Shown here: positions 26,476-35,311 of the stretch, one piece after another
Position numbering within the stretch: the first letter of the stretch is position 1
How the letters are laid out: the number at the start of each line of letters is the position of its first letter
Assembly: GCA_038327195.1 (NCBI GenBank)
Contig: JBBQKU010000001.1
Coordinates: 136,183-200,182, forward strand
Direction: 5' to 3'
DNA: 64,000 nucleotides
From: UBA4416 sp038327195
Lineage (GTDB): Bacteria > Bacteroidota > Bacteroidia > B-17B0 > Aurantibacillaceae
Position numbers and translations under genes: made by a program
The notes under the pieces: model-generated
Told to the model about the DNA's origin: nothing
The model's database searches: none
The model's input: the letters and a program-made list of their open reading frames with translations, nothing else

Positions 26476-26630
26476 CGGTTTATTTCAATTTGGGTTTTGA
26501 AACACTGCCTACCGAAATGCTTTTAACAAAGCTAAATGTTTTTTAGCCATTTGCAAAGCTAAAATAAATGTCCTTACCGAAGGAACAGCTTTTGCAAATG
26601 CTTATACTTACACCAAAATTGAATAAACCG
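26476..26630. repeat. stem-loop spacer element B
   Basis: CGGTTTATTTCAATTTGG (26476-26493) and CCAAAATTGAATAAACCG (26613-26630) are reverse complements apart from one offset base on each arm. The core from 26496 (TTTGAAACACTGCCTACCG ... TTGCAAAG ... TTTTGCAAATGCTT) aligns with elements A and C. Confidence 0.65.
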
Positions 26631-26680
26631 TGAGTTATAGGTTGTGCGTCATATATAGTTTATTTTTAAGTGTCCGCATT

Positions 26681-27346
26681 TTAATAACCTATAATACCAC
26701 TGTAAACAAAGTCTTCAACTACCTTTTTGTCATTAGTGTAGCCTAATATTTTACCAAAAGGTTTTCTTATTGTGTCAACAAAACAAAATAAAGGTTGACT
26801 GGATTGTTTAAAAGTTGCTTCTTCAAAGTATTTATTTTTGTCGCCAGATTTCACAAGCTTACGTTCTTTGCCATACCAAAAAACTACTTGATTTGTGTCA
26901 CTTGTTGGTCTCGTGTCGTCAACTGCAAGCCAAGCGATAATAAAATTGTCTTGTATTTTGTCGTTGTCCCCAAATATTGAAAGAGTTTTCCATTCTTTAC
27001 CGCTTTCACTCATACAAGCATAACCAGAGAAAATAATTAAAATATTCTTTTTCTCTTTTCTTGCATAATAAATAGCAGTGTCTATGTTGTTATAACCATA
27101 GAACTTTGCTGTGTCTTTCGTTGTTTTGTTCGTATAAGTAAAAGTTTTTTTATTGTTCAGATTTCTATTTACTGATTTGGTGTCACGGTAATTACGAATT
27201 ACAAACATGATTAGAATAACTAGAATTATTCCTGAGATAGGCACAAGAGGTCTAAGAAGAGGCCTACCGCCAACTGGATTTTCAATATAGTCATCTTTTC
27301 TATTGTATTTTGGTTTCATACTTGTCTTGAGTGATGTCCGGGCCAT
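26681..27346 (-). CDS. membrane-anchored thioredoxin-like protein with degenerate active site
   Basis: 221 residues from the ATG at 27346; a later ATG at 27319 (MKPKYNRKDDY) is also reasonable, and a TTG at 27364 less so. One transmembrane helix at about residues 36-54. The C-terminal 150 residues follow the plan of the DsbD C-terminal thioredoxin domain: ILIIFSGYACMSESGKEW where DsbD has a CVNC motif, then IIAWLAVDD, then KNKYFEEATFKQSSQPLFCFVD. Only one Cys remains at the active site, so a redox-shuttle role is doubtful. It lies between elements B and C. Family call is moderate. Confidence 0.6.
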   Translation of the reverse strand: MARTSLKTSMKPKYNRKDDYIENPVGGRPLLRPLVPISGIILVILIMFVIRNYRDTKSVNRNLNNKKTFTYTNKTTKDTAKFYGYNNIDTAIYYARKEKKNILIIFSGYACMSESGKEWKTLSIFGDNDKIQDNFIIAWLAVDDTRPTSDTNQVVFWYGKERKLVKSGDKNKYFEEATFKQSSQPLFCFVDTIRKPFGKILGYTNDKKVVEDFVYSGIIGY

Positions 27347-27369
27347 TACCCTATCGGTTTGCAAGCAGT

Positions 27370-27500
27370 CCTAGTTTGCAGTTTGGAACACTTGTCTACC
27401 GAATGTTTGTTTAAAGATACAATGTTGCTAGGAATTGCAAAGAAAAAATTAAAAACTTTTCTACCGCTTTTGCAAATGCTTTGATGTCGCCCGCATAAGT
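27370..27500. repeat. stem-loop spacer element C
   Basis: The core from 27382 (TTTGGAACACTTGTCTACCG ... TTGCAAAG ... TTTTGCAAATGCTT) aligns with the cores of A and B. Outer arms are less clear than in B. It separates the thioredoxin-like gene from the next minus-strand gene. Confidence 0.5.
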
Positions 27501-27511
27501 TTTAGGTAATG

Positions 27512-28003
27512 TTATGCAATGTTATTTATCTTAAAAATAATATTTGAAACTTTGTAATCGTCATTAAGATTGAATTCTTTATTTTCGTTTTTAAAATATA
27601 GAGTTCCATCTTTCCGGTTTTCAACCCATTCCAAAATATTAGTTTTCACATATGAAATAGTTTTGTTTTCATTTGGGAGAAATGTCATTTCTGTTGTTTC
27701 ATCATAAATTATATTATGAATTTCAAATGCCCCAAAAATTTCTTTAAGTTGAATAAGAGTTAAGAAATCTTCTTCACTTTTCTTAAGAAACCAAACAACT
27801 GATTCAATATTTCTATTTTCATCAAAGTTTAAAAATATTTGACGAAATCTTTTGTCTCGAGGTTCAATATAATATCTTTTTATTGATTTCGATTCATCAC
27901 TTCCTTCATTACTTTTTCCTTCTCCGAATAATTCTAATGATGCTTCAACATTCCAGTTATTTTGGAAGTGTTTATACATATCCTTAAAGTATTCTTTCAG
28001 CAT
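27512..28003 (-). CDS. hypothetical cytoplasmic protein, last gene of the cassette-like array
   Basis: 163 residues with no signal peptide. The sequence is acidic and strand/helix mixed: SIKRYYIEPRDKRFRQIFLNF, then VVWFLKKSEEDFLTLIQLKEIFG, then WVENRKDGTLYFKNENKEF. I do not recognise a family; the pattern of a sensor-like or immunity-like small protein is possible but not shown. ATG at 28003 is clear. Like its three downstream neighbours it is a single gene between palindromic spacers. Confidence 0.5.
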   Translation of the reverse strand: MLKEYFKDMYKHFQNNWNVEASLELFGEGKSNEGSDESKSIKRYYIEPRDKRFRQIFLNFDENRNIESVVWFLKKSEEDFLTLIQLKEIFGAFEIHNIIYDETTEMTFLPNENKTISYVKTNILEWVENRKDGTLYFKNENKEFNLNDDYKVSNIIFKINNIA

Positions 28004-28015
28004 TACTAATTTTTT

Positions 28016-28063
28016 GTAAGTTGTTTATTAACGTTTAGTTTGGTATAATAGTGCATAACTTAC
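28016..28063. repeat. short inverted repeat D upstream of the array
   Basis: GTAAGTT (28016-28022) and AACTTAC (28057-28063) are exact reverse complements around a 34-base loop. The inner sequence does not match the A/B/C core, so this may be an unrelated hairpin at the array edge. Confidence 0.4.
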
Positions 28064-28128
28064 TGATAGGATTCATAAAGGTAATTCAATGTGCAGTAAA
28101 CTGTTGTATTGCAAAATCTTTTGTATTC

Positions 28129-28998
28129 TTAAAAATATAAATCGTCTGTTTTTAAACGAAGGTATTTTCTTACTGAAATGGCAGCGCTTAAACCAGAAAT
28201 TAAAATACCAAGTACCATAATGCAAGCAAATAAAATGGCCAATAAATTTGGGTCTTGTAATTGCAATAAATCAGGAATGTATTTTGTACTCAACACTAAA
28301 AACCCTGCTAATAAAAAACCCGCTAATAGCCCTGCAATCAATCCTTGGCGTATGCCTTTAAAAATAAATGGCTTGCGTATAAAACCCTGTGTGGCGCCAA
28401 CCAAATACATGGTGCGTATTAAAAAACGTTTCGAGTAAATGGATAAACGAATGGTGTTATTAATTAAAGCAATGGCTACAATTAATAAAAGCCCACTAAA
28501 CACTAAAATGTAAATGCTAATAATGCGAGCATTGCTATTTACTTGCTGTATCATGTCTTTATGATAAATCACTTCTTTAACAAAATGTTTTTGCAAAATT
28601 TCTTTTTCAAATAAAGCTAAACTGTCTATGTTGGCATATTCCGAATTTAATTTCACATCCAACGAAGAAAGTAGGGGATTATAACCCAAAAATGTAATAA
28701 AATCTTCGCCCAAATCTTGTTGCAATTTTTTTGCAGCCACATCTTTACTAATGTAATCGGCTTGTTTGGTGTAAGGCGATGAGCTTATTTCTTGTTTTAA
28801 TAAATCAAGTTCAACTTGGCTAGTTGTATCTTTTAAAACTATTTGAAAACCAACATTTTCTTTAATGTGATTAGATAGTTGTTTGGCATTAACTACAATT
28901 AAACCTAATAAACCAAGCATAAATAACACTAAGGCTAAACTAATAACAACCGTTATTTGTGAGGTTAATGTTTTTTTTGATAGTGTTGTTGATGCCAC
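28129..28998 (-). CDS. ftsX: cell-division ABC-transporter permease FtsX
   Basis: 289 residues with four transmembrane segments (about residues 14-36, 167-190, 218-240 and 258-280) and a large periplasmic loop, the FtsX layout. The N-terminus SLALVLFMLGLLGLIVVNAKQLS and the segment RLSIYSKRFLIRTMYLVGA are typical of Bacteroidota FtsX. With FtsE it forms an inner-membrane complex that activates peptidoglycan hydrolases at the septum; ftsE is not in this window. The start is GTG at 28998: an in-frame stop lies 18 bases upstream and no ATG fits. Confidence 0.88.
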   Translation of the reverse strand: MASTTLSKKTLTSQITVVISLALVLFMLGLLGLIVVNAKQLSNHIKENVGFQIVLKDTTSQVELDLLKQEISSSPYTKQADYISKDVAAKKLQQDLGEDFITFLGYNPLLSSLDVKLNSEYANIDSLALFEKEILQKHFVKEVIYHKDMIQQVNSNARIISIYILVFSGLLLIVAIALINNTIRLSIYSKRFLIRTMYLVGATQGFIRKPFIFKGIRQGLIAGLLAGFLLAGFLVLSTKYIPDLLQLQDPNLLAILFACIMVLGILISGLSAAISVRKYLRLKTDDLYF

Positions 28999-29089
28999 GT
29001 TTTCGCTAATTTTAGTTTAACGAAGTTACTTTTTAAACTAAAGAAGAAAATGAGGATTGAAAGTAATAATTAACAGTGAAATGTTGGTT

Positions 29090-29761
29090 TTATAAATTTG
29101 GTCGCTTCAATTTAGTTCTCAAAATAGATTGTTCATGTTTCCACTCTTCTATTTTTTTAAGATGTCCGCTCAATAAAATATCTGGAACCGTCCAGCCATT
29201 ATATTCTGCAGGGCGTGTATACGTTGGTGGTGAAACCAATCCATCCTGAAAAGAATCTGATAAAGCAGAAGTTTCATCATTTAAAACACCAGGTATTAAA
29301 CGGATAATGGCATCACACATGACAGCAGCAGGTAATTCGCCACCACTTAATACATAATCTCCAATCGATATTTCTTTGGTAATAATGTGTTCACGGATGC
29401 GTTCATCAATGCCTTTATAATGGCCACATAACACAATAATATTTTTTAAAGTAGAAAATTGGTTGCAATGCGCTTGCGTTAATTGTTCGCCATCAGGAGC
29501 CATATAGATGATTTCATCATAGGTTCTTTCTTTTTTTAAATCCGCTATGCAATTAGCAATAGGTTCAATCATCATAACCATTCCAGCTCCACCACCAAAG
29601 GCATAATCATCTACTTTTCGGTTAGGAGGAAGGCCGTATTGTCTTAAATCAATCAAATTTATCTCAACGAGTTGTTTTTGCACGGCTCGTTTTACAATAC
29701 TGTGATTAAATGGGCTTTCCAGCAAAGGAGGGTGAACTGTTATTATATCGATTCGCATCAT
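29090..29761 (-). CDS. trmD: tRNA (guanine(37)-N1)-methyltransferase
   Basis: 223 residues, the normal TrmD size. It starts with two ATGs; MRIDIITVHP from the second (29758) is the usual beginning. Diagnostic motifs are DYAFGGGAGMVMMIEP, IIVLCGHYKGIDERI and DYVLSGGELPA, which form the trefoil knot and SAM site. It methylates G37 of tRNAs and prevents frameshifting. The usual partners (rpsP, rimM, rplS) are not adjacent, which is common in Bacteroidota. Divergent from the 29854 gene. Confidence 0.95.
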   Translation of the reverse strand: MMRIDIITVHPPLLESPFNHSIVKRAVQKQLVEINLIDLRQYGLPPNRKVDDYAFGGGAGMVMMIEPIANCIADLKKERTYDEIIYMAPDGEQLTQAHCNQFSTLKNIIVLCGHYKGIDERIREHIITKEISIGDYVLSGGELPAAVMCDAIIRLIPGVLNDETSALSDSFQDGLVSPPTYTRPAEYNGWTVPDILLSGHLKKIEEWKHEQSILRTKLKRPNL

Positions 29762-29853
29762 TTCTATTAAAATATCGCATTAAATTTACTATTATTTTAA
29801 TAATAATTTAGAGAGTAGTATATTTACCCCATTAATATAAAAACCAAAGTCAA

Positions 29854-30678
29854 ATGAAATTTTTATTAATTACACTAGTATTCCTTTTAGGGTTTAATTC
29901 TTTTGCTCAAAAGGATAAAAAAGAAAAGAAGGATAAGAAAGAAGAGAAAGTAAATGAAAAAGTAAAGTTTATATATAAAGAGGTTGTTTTAGAAACGGAT
30001 GATTATAAAATTTATATTATTGATGCCGTTGCAACAGAGGCAGTTTGTAAATTTAAAATGAAAGTGTTTAATAAAACAAATGATTATTTAATTGTTAAAC
30101 CTAAAGAATTTGCCTTGATAGCAGATGGAAAAACATTAGTAAGCACAGATAAAAATTTAATAGTGCCGCCTAATGAAGAAACATTTAAAGTGATTGATTT
30201 TAAGGCAGCCGGATTAAGAGTTCCAAATTTTACGGTTGAAATAAAAGGTATTTACAAAGCATCAGCAGGCGGTAAAGCACTTGCTGCTCCTGATTTTGTT
30301 TTTCCTGCAATGACTAATCAATTTGTTGCTGGCGGATTTACATGCACCTTAAAAAATTCTAAATTGGAAACATCAAAATCAAGCGCTAAGTTTGATTGTG
30401 TTTATACAGGCGATGGTGTAGCAATATTAGATTCATATAAGTGTTCGGCTATTATGCCTAATGGAACTGCGAATGCAAATAAGAAAAAATATAACGGTTC
30501 AATTTTAGAAAAAGGTGAAAGCGAAGATTTTACAGTAGTGGTTGAAGAAATACCAGGAGCAGGCGATATGCAAAAAAAAGGGTTTACTTTAAAATGGAAC
30601 GATACATTTAAAGAAACAAAATTATTACCCTTAAAGCCTACAAAAATTGAAGTTTTAAAAGATTCAGAAAAACAATAA
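29854..30678 (+). CDS. secreted protein of unknown function
   Basis: 274 residues. Signal peptide in residues 1-18 (ending NSFAQ), then a Lys/Glu-rich linker (KDKKEKKDKKEEK), then two beta-rich halves (about 40-150 and 150-265) without recognised motifs; the last half contains GESEDFTVVVEEIPGAGDMQ. Cysteines are few (VCKFKM, FTCTL, FDCVY, YKCSA). Probably a periplasmic or lipid-free surface protein. It is followed after 53 bases by the acyl-CoA dehydrogenase gene, but nothing links their functions. Confidence 0.55.
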   Translation: MKFLLITLVFLLGFNSFAQKDKKEKKDKKEEKVNEKVKFIYKEVVLETDDYKIYIIDAVATEAVCKFKMKVFNKTNDYLIVKPKEFALIADGKTLVSTDKNLIVPPNEETFKVIDFKAAGLRVPNFTVEIKGIYKASAGGKALAAPDFVFPAMTNQFVAGGFTCTLKNSKLETSKSSAKFDCVYTGDGVAILDSYKCSAIMPNGTANANKKKYNGSILEKGESEDFTVVVEEIPGAGDMQKKGFTLKWNDTFKETKLLPLKPTKIEVLKDSEKQ

Positions 30679-30731
30679 TCATAAATACGTGTTACTAATA
30701 CATATAATATCAAAATCATAAAATAAATAAA

Positions 30732-31916
30732 ATGGCATCAGATAACTTTCAAGCGCACGATTACTACTTAATGGATGAATTATTAAGTGACGAACATAAA
30801 TTAATTCGCGATACAGCTCGTGCATGGGTAAAAAAAGAAGTAACACCAATTGTTGAAGAAGCATGTCAAACGGCTACTTTTCCAAAACAATGGATTAAAG
30901 GTTTAGCAGAAATTGGTGCTTTTGGCCCTTACATTCCTGCCGAATATGGTGGACCAGGATTAGATCAAATTTCTTACGGACTAATTATGCAAGAATTAGA
31001 GCGTGGCGATAGTGGTTTACGTTCAACGGCTTCTGTTCAAAGTTCATTAGTAATGTATCCAATTTATGCATACGGAAGTGAAGAGCAAAAGAAAAAATAT
31101 TTACCAAAGTTAGCAACCGGCGATTTAATGGGTTGTTTTGGATTAACAGAGCCAGATCATGGAAGTAATCCTAACGGAATGCTTACAAACTTTAAAGATG
31201 CAGGCGATGGTAAAAATGTTATTTTAAATGGTGCAAAAATGTGGATTAGTAATTCACCTTTTGCTGACATTGCTGTTGTTTGGGGAAAAGATGAAACTGG
31301 TGAAATTCGTGGAATTATTGTTGAACGTGGTATGCCAGGTTTTACAACTCCTGAAACACATGGTAAATGGAGTTTACGTGCAAGTTCAACTGGCGAATTA
31401 GTTTTTGCAAATGTATTAGTGCCTAAAGAAAATATTTTGCCAAATGTAAAAGGTTTAAAAGGACCTTTGGGTTGTTTAAATTCAGCACGTTTTGGTATTG
31501 CTTGGGGTGTAATTGGTGCTGCTATGGATTGTTATGATAGCGCATTACGTTATAGTAAAGAACGTATTCAGTTTGGGAAACCAATTGGTGCATTTCAATT
31601 AACACAAAAAAAATTAGCTGAAATGATTACTGAAATCACAAAGGCTCAATTATTAACTTGGCGTTTAGGCGTGTTAAAAAACGAAAACCGTGCAACACCA
31701 GCTCAAATTAGTATGGCAAAACGTAACAACGTAAACATGGCTTTGCAAATTGCACGCGAAGCTCGTCAAATACACGGTGGAATGGGTATTACAGGAGAAT
31801 ATCCAATTATGCGCCACATGATGAATTTAGAATCAGTTATTACTTACGAAGGAACTCACGATATTCATTTATTAATTACAGGAATGGATATAACTGGATT
31901 TAATGCGTTTTCGTAA
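30732..31916 (+). CDS. gcdH: glutaryl-CoA dehydrogenase-like acyl-CoA dehydrogenase
   Basis: 394 residues, the length of glutaryl-CoA dehydrogenase (GCDH). Diagnostic stretches shared with GCDH as I know it: SVQSSLVMYPIYAYGSEEQ, LMGCFGLTEPDHGS, GPLGCLNSARFGIAWG and TYEGTHDIH, with the catalytic base E373. The enzyme oxidises and decarboxylates glutaryl-CoA to crotonyl-CoA in lysine and tryptophan breakdown, passing electrons to ETF. Other acyl-CoA dehydrogenases place the TEPxxGS and YEGT motifs similarly, so substrate choice should be tested. A strong terminator follows. Confidence 0.85.
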   Translation: MASDNFQAHDYYLMDELLSDEHKLIRDTARAWVKKEVTPIVEEACQTATFPKQWIKGLAEIGAFGPYIPAEYGGPGLDQISYGLIMQELERGDSGLRSTASVQSSLVMYPIYAYGSEEQKKKYLPKLATGDLMGCFGLTEPDHGSNPNGMLTNFKDAGDGKNVILNGAKMWISNSPFADIAVVWGKDETGEIRGIIVERGMPGFTTPETHGKWSLRASSTGELVFANVLVPKENILPNVKGLKGPLGCLNSARFGIAWGVIGAAMDCYDSALRYSKERIQFGKPIGAFQLTQKKLAEMITEITKAQLLTWRLGVLKNENRATPAQISMAKRNNVNMALQIAREARQIHGGMGITGEYPIMRHMMNLESVITYEGTHDIHLLITGMDITGFNAFS

Positions 31917-31941
31917 TAATTCACAATTAATGTTTAATGAG

Positions 31942-31972
31942 AAAACCACACTAAAGCAGTGTGGTTTTTTTA
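31942..31972 (+). terminator. rho-independent terminator after gcdH
   Basis: AAAACCACACT (31942-31952), loop AAAGC, AGTGTGGTTTT (31958-31968), then a T run. Perfect 11-bp stem. Confidence 0.85.
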
Positions 31973-32003
31973 TTTATATTTACTTACACCTAAAAAATAG
32001 CTT

Positions 32004-33722
32004 ATGAAAAAATCAATATTAGTTTTATTGTTTCCCTTTTCTTTAATTTCTCAAATTCAAAATCCCGAACAACGCATTGAAACACCTGTTAAAGCAGTAA
32101 CTTTATATTTAGATGGTGCTGAAATAAACCAGCAAAAGTTAATTAATTTAAATGCGGGTATTACATCAATCGTTTTTACAAATCTTTCTTCTAAACTTAT
32201 TCCAAAAAGCATACAAGTTAATGCAGGAGAAAATATTAGTGTATTAAGTGTAACAGAGAAACTAAATTTTTTAAATTCTAATTCCGAAACAATTAAAGTA
32301 AAACAGTTAAGAGATTCTTTAAAAGTGAATCAATATAAAACACAAGTGCTTATTGGAGATAAAGATGCTTTTGCGCAAGAGAAAGAATTGTTTATAAAAA
32401 ACAATAGTATTGGAGGTGCTGATAAAGGCGTTTCAATTGACGAATTAAAACTTGCTTCGGAATTTTACAGAATACGTATAAAAGAAATTAACTCCGAAAT
32501 TTTAAAATTAGATACTAAGATAAATGAATCGTATGTTTTAAATCAGCGTTTAGAAAATGAACTTTTTCAATTAAATGCTGATGAAAATAAACCGACCGGT
32601 GAAATTATTATTTTAGTACAAGCTGATAATAAGATTGCCACTACTATTGATTTAAAATATGTGGTTTCTGATGCTGGCTGGGCGCCTTATTACGAGCTTA
32701 AAGCTGAAGATATTGGCAAACCTATTACTTTGGTTTATCGTGCAAGAGTATTTAATAATACTGGAATTAATTGGTCTGATGTAAAATTAAAATTATCAAC
32801 TTCTGATCCTACTCGTAACGCTTCAAAACCAACTATTAATCCATGGTTTTTGAATTTTAATTCTGCTTATGAAAAAAATGCTTATGACTATGATCAATCT
32901 GCAAATGCACCAGCGCAAAACAGACAGCAATATCAAAAATCACAAATTGAAAGTGGAAATTTAGAAAATTCTGTTAGTGTTCAAGAAATTGATGCTAAAC
33001 AAATTTCTTCATACAATACACTTAAATCTGAGCAGCAAAAACCGGTAAATAAAAAAATAATCTATGAAGAAGTTCAGGTTTCAGAATTAAGTGCTGAGTT
33101 TGAAATTAAAAAAGCATACAGCATTCCATCTGATGCTAAGCCTTATATTGTTGAGGTTACAACCTATAGTTTAAATGCTACTTACAAACATTTTTCAATT
33201 CCAAAAGCTGAGAAAGATGCGTTTTTATTAGCAAGAATAACAGGTTGGGAAGATTTGGATTTAATAGAAGGCCCAGCTAATGTATATTTTGGTGGAACCT
33301 ATGTTGGGCAATCTTATGTAAATCCAAAAAGCGTAAATGATACGTTAGATTTATCATTTGGTCGTGATAGTAAAGTAATTGTAACGCGAACAAAAATCAA
33401 AGATTTTAATAGTGAACGATTAATTGGAAATAGTCGCAAAATGGTTTACTCTTATGAAATGATTGTGAAAAATAATCGTAAAACAGCCATAACAATAGAT
33501 GTAGAAGATCAATTACCAATTTCTCAAAACAGTGAAATTACGGTTGAGGTCCAAGAATTATCAAAAGGATTAGTAAATAAAGATGATGGAAAAGTAAGTT
33601 GGAAATATACTATACCAAGTGGAGAAACTCAAAAAATTATTTTCACTTATACGATTAAATATCCAAAAAATAGAAATGTGGAAATTGAAAAAAGTTATAA
33701 AAAAGTTAGAGCAAAATTTTAG
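32004..33722 (+). CDS. DUF4139 / mucoidy-inhibitor MuiA-like secreted protein
   Basis: 572 residues. Signal peptide in residues 1-16. An N-terminal segment VKAVTLYLDGAEINQQKL, a coiled-coil stretch (about 90-180), then a beta-rich C-terminal region with VSDAGWAPYYELKA and YRARVFNNTGINWSDVKL are typical of the MuiA/DUF4139 family. Members are extracytoplasmic; the name comes from an Aeromonas gene linked to mucoidy, but the molecular role is not known. The stop is two bases before the next start, so 32004-34530 may be one operon. Confidence 0.75.
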   Translation: MKKSILVLLFPFSLISQIQNPEQRIETPVKAVTLYLDGAEINQQKLINLNAGITSIVFTNLSSKLIPKSIQVNAGENISVLSVTEKLNFLNSNSETIKVKQLRDSLKVNQYKTQVLIGDKDAFAQEKELFIKNNSIGGADKGVSIDELKLASEFYRIRIKEINSEILKLDTKINESYVLNQRLENELFQLNADENKPTGEIIILVQADNKIATTIDLKYVVSDAGWAPYYELKAEDIGKPITLVYRARVFNNTGINWSDVKLKLSTSDPTRNASKPTINPWFLNFNSAYEKNAYDYDQSANAPAQNRQQYQKSQIESGNLENSVSVQEIDAKQISSYNTLKSEQQKPVNKKIIYEEVQVSELSAEFEIKKAYSIPSDAKPYIVEVTTYSLNATYKHFSIPKAEKDAFLLARITGWEDLDLIEGPANVYFGGTYVGQSYVNPKSVNDTLDLSFGRDSKVIVTRTKIKDFNSERLIGNSRKMVYSYEMIVKNNRKTAITIDVEDQLPISQNSEITVEVQELSKGLVNKDDGKVSWKYTIPSGETQKIIFTYTIKYPKNRNVEIEKSYKKVRAKF

Positions 33723-33724
33723 AT

Positions 33725-34024
33725 ATGTATATTTATAATGTAACCGTTAGTATTGAAAAAGCATTAGCCGAAGATTGGTTAAACTGGATGAAAACTGTGC
33801 ATGTGCCAGATGTATTAAACACTGGGCATTTTGTAGAAAATAAAATTTGTCGTGTATTAAATGTTGATGATGAAGGAGCAACTTTTTCGGTGCAATATAC
33901 TTTTGAAACCATGGAGGAAATTGATTCGTATCAAAAAAATCATGCACCACGTTTACAAGCAGAACATAGTAAACGTTACGAAGGAAAATACGCAGCATTT
34001 AGAACCGTATTAGAAATACTTTAA
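33725..34024 (+). CDS. DUF4286 family protein
   Basis: 99 residues, no signal peptide. The pattern MYIYNVTVSIEKALAEDW, WMKTVHVPDVLNTG, FSVQYTFETMEEIDSYQ and APRLQAEHSKRYEGKY matches the DUF4286 family as I recall it, a ferredoxin-like small protein of unknown role widely kept in Bacteroidota. It starts two bases after the MuiA-like gene and its stop shares one base with the next start (TAATG). Confidence 0.8.
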   Translation: MYIYNVTVSIEKALAEDWLNWMKTVHVPDVLNTGHFVENKICRVLNVDDEGATFSVQYTFETMEEIDSYQKNHAPRLQAEHSKRYEGKYAAFRTVLEIL

Positions 34025-34530
34025 TGAAATTTGGATTATTAATAGTGTTTTTATTTTGTTTCAGAAATTCTGATGCCCAAAAATTTTTAGAAATAGATAT
34101 TACCCATTTTAATAATTTTAAAAAATTTCAACTTTTTAATAATTCATTTTTAGAATATAAATTAAAAGGACAACATACATATCATATAGATAAAATGGTA
34201 GATATGAATGATAGTATGATTGTGTTTAAAAATGAGTCAACCATTTTAATTTCTCAAATAAAATGTATTAAATTAAGAAATGCTAGTCTGTTAGCTAAAT
34301 TATTTGGATCGTTTTTTTTAATTGGCGGCAGTGGATTAATTATAATCGATACGTTTAATAATATTATTAATTATCAAGCAAAAATTATTGATGAAAGAGC
34401 TGTATTTGTTGGCGTTTCTTTAATAGCAGCTAGTCTGATTATTAAACAACTTACGATTAAACGAATCAGAATTAGTAAAAATAAATCATTACGTGTGTTA
34501 GATATAAATTTCCAAAATTTAAATAAATAA
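34024..34530 (+). CDS. small membrane protein of unknown function
   Basis: 168 residues. Signal peptide or anchor in residues 1-19 (ending NSDAQ). A middle part with short strands (DSMIVFKNESTILISQIKCIKLR) is followed by two hydrophobic segments (about 98-116 and 130-148). This order is like that of the 6382 and 56546 products, though I cannot align them residue by residue. Overlaps the DUF4286 stop by one base; rsmA follows after four bases. Confidence 0.5.
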   Translation: MKFGLLIVFLFCFRNSDAQKFLEIDITHFNNFKKFQLFNNSFLEYKLKGQHTYHIDKMVDMNDSMIVFKNESTILISQIKCIKLRNASLLAKLFGSFFLIGGSGLIIIDTFNNIINYQAKIIDERAVFVGVSLIAASLIIKQLTIKRIRISKNKSLRVLDINFQNLNK

Positions 34531-34534
34531 TATT

Positions 34535-35311
34535 TTGAGCCAACCCATAAAAGCAAAAAAACATTTAGGTCAGCATTTTTTACATGATTTAAATATTGCA
34601 CAAAAAATAGTAAAATCATTACCCGAAACTGCTGATGCCGTTATTGAAATTGGCCCAGGAACTGGCGTTTTAACACAATATTTAATTGATAAAGAAAACT
34701 TTAAAGCTTTTGATATTGATAGAGAATCAATTGATTTTTTAAAAGAAAAATATCCGCAACATGCTCATAAAATTTCTTTTCAGGATTTTTTAGAAGCAGA
34801 TTTAAACACAATCATAGCAGAGAAGCATTATAATATTATTGGAAATTTTCCATATAATATTTCGACGCAAATTATGTTTAAAGTTTTAGAGCATCGCAAT
34901 AATATAAACTTCGTTGTTGGTATGTTTCAAAGAGAGGTTGCACAGCGTATTGCCGAAAAACCAGGTTCAAAAACGTATGGCATTTTAAGTGTGTTATTAC
35001 AAGCCTTTTATAAAATCGAATATTTATTTACAGTACACGAACAAGTATTTACGCCACCACCAAAAGTAAAATCGGCAGTTATACGTTTGTCAAGAAATAC
35101 AACTGTATCTTTAAATTGTAATGAAGATTTATTTTTTAAAGTCGTGAAAGCATCTTTTAATCAACGCCGAAAAACAGTTCGCAATTCTGTAAAAACATTA
35201 AGTGGAAATCATCCTATTGAATCTGTTTATTTGGATAAACGCGCCGAACAATTATCAGTTAATGAGTTTGTTGAATTAACAAATGCGATTGAAAAAGCAT
35301 TGAAAGGTTAA
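34535..35311 (+). CDS. rsmA: 16S rRNA dimethyladenosine transferase
   Basis: 258 residues. KKHLGQHFL at the N-terminus, IEIGPGTGVLTQYL (SAM loop) and NFPYNIS (N-x-P-Y catalytic motif) identify RsmA/KsgA, which dimethylates A1518 and A1519 of 16S rRNA during 30S assembly. The start is TTG at 34535: an in-frame stop lies 15 bases upstream, there is no ATG before the conserved KHLGQHF, and TTG is the only usual start codon in between. It begins four bases after the upstream gene. Its stop overlaps the stop of the convergent SET gene. Confidence 0.93.
   Translation: MSQPIKAKKHLGQHFLHDLNIAQKIVKSLPETADAVIEIGPGTGVLTQYLIDKENFKAFDIDRESIDFLKEKYPQHAHKISFQDFLEADLNTIIAEKHYNIIGNFPYNISTQIMFKVLEHRNNINFVVGMFQREVAQRIAEKPGSKTYGILSVLLQAFYKIEYLFTVHEQVFTPPPKVKSAVIRLSRNTTVSLNCNEDLFFKVVKASFNQRRKTVRNSVKTLSGNHPIESVYLDKRAEQLSVNEFVELTNAIEKALKG

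Noticed and set aside
25337..27500. Calling elements A, B and C integron attC sites
   Set aside because: The ends only loosely fit RYYYAAC/GTTRRRY, inner L boxes are not evident, and no integrase is in the window. Kept as a cassette-like hypothesis only.
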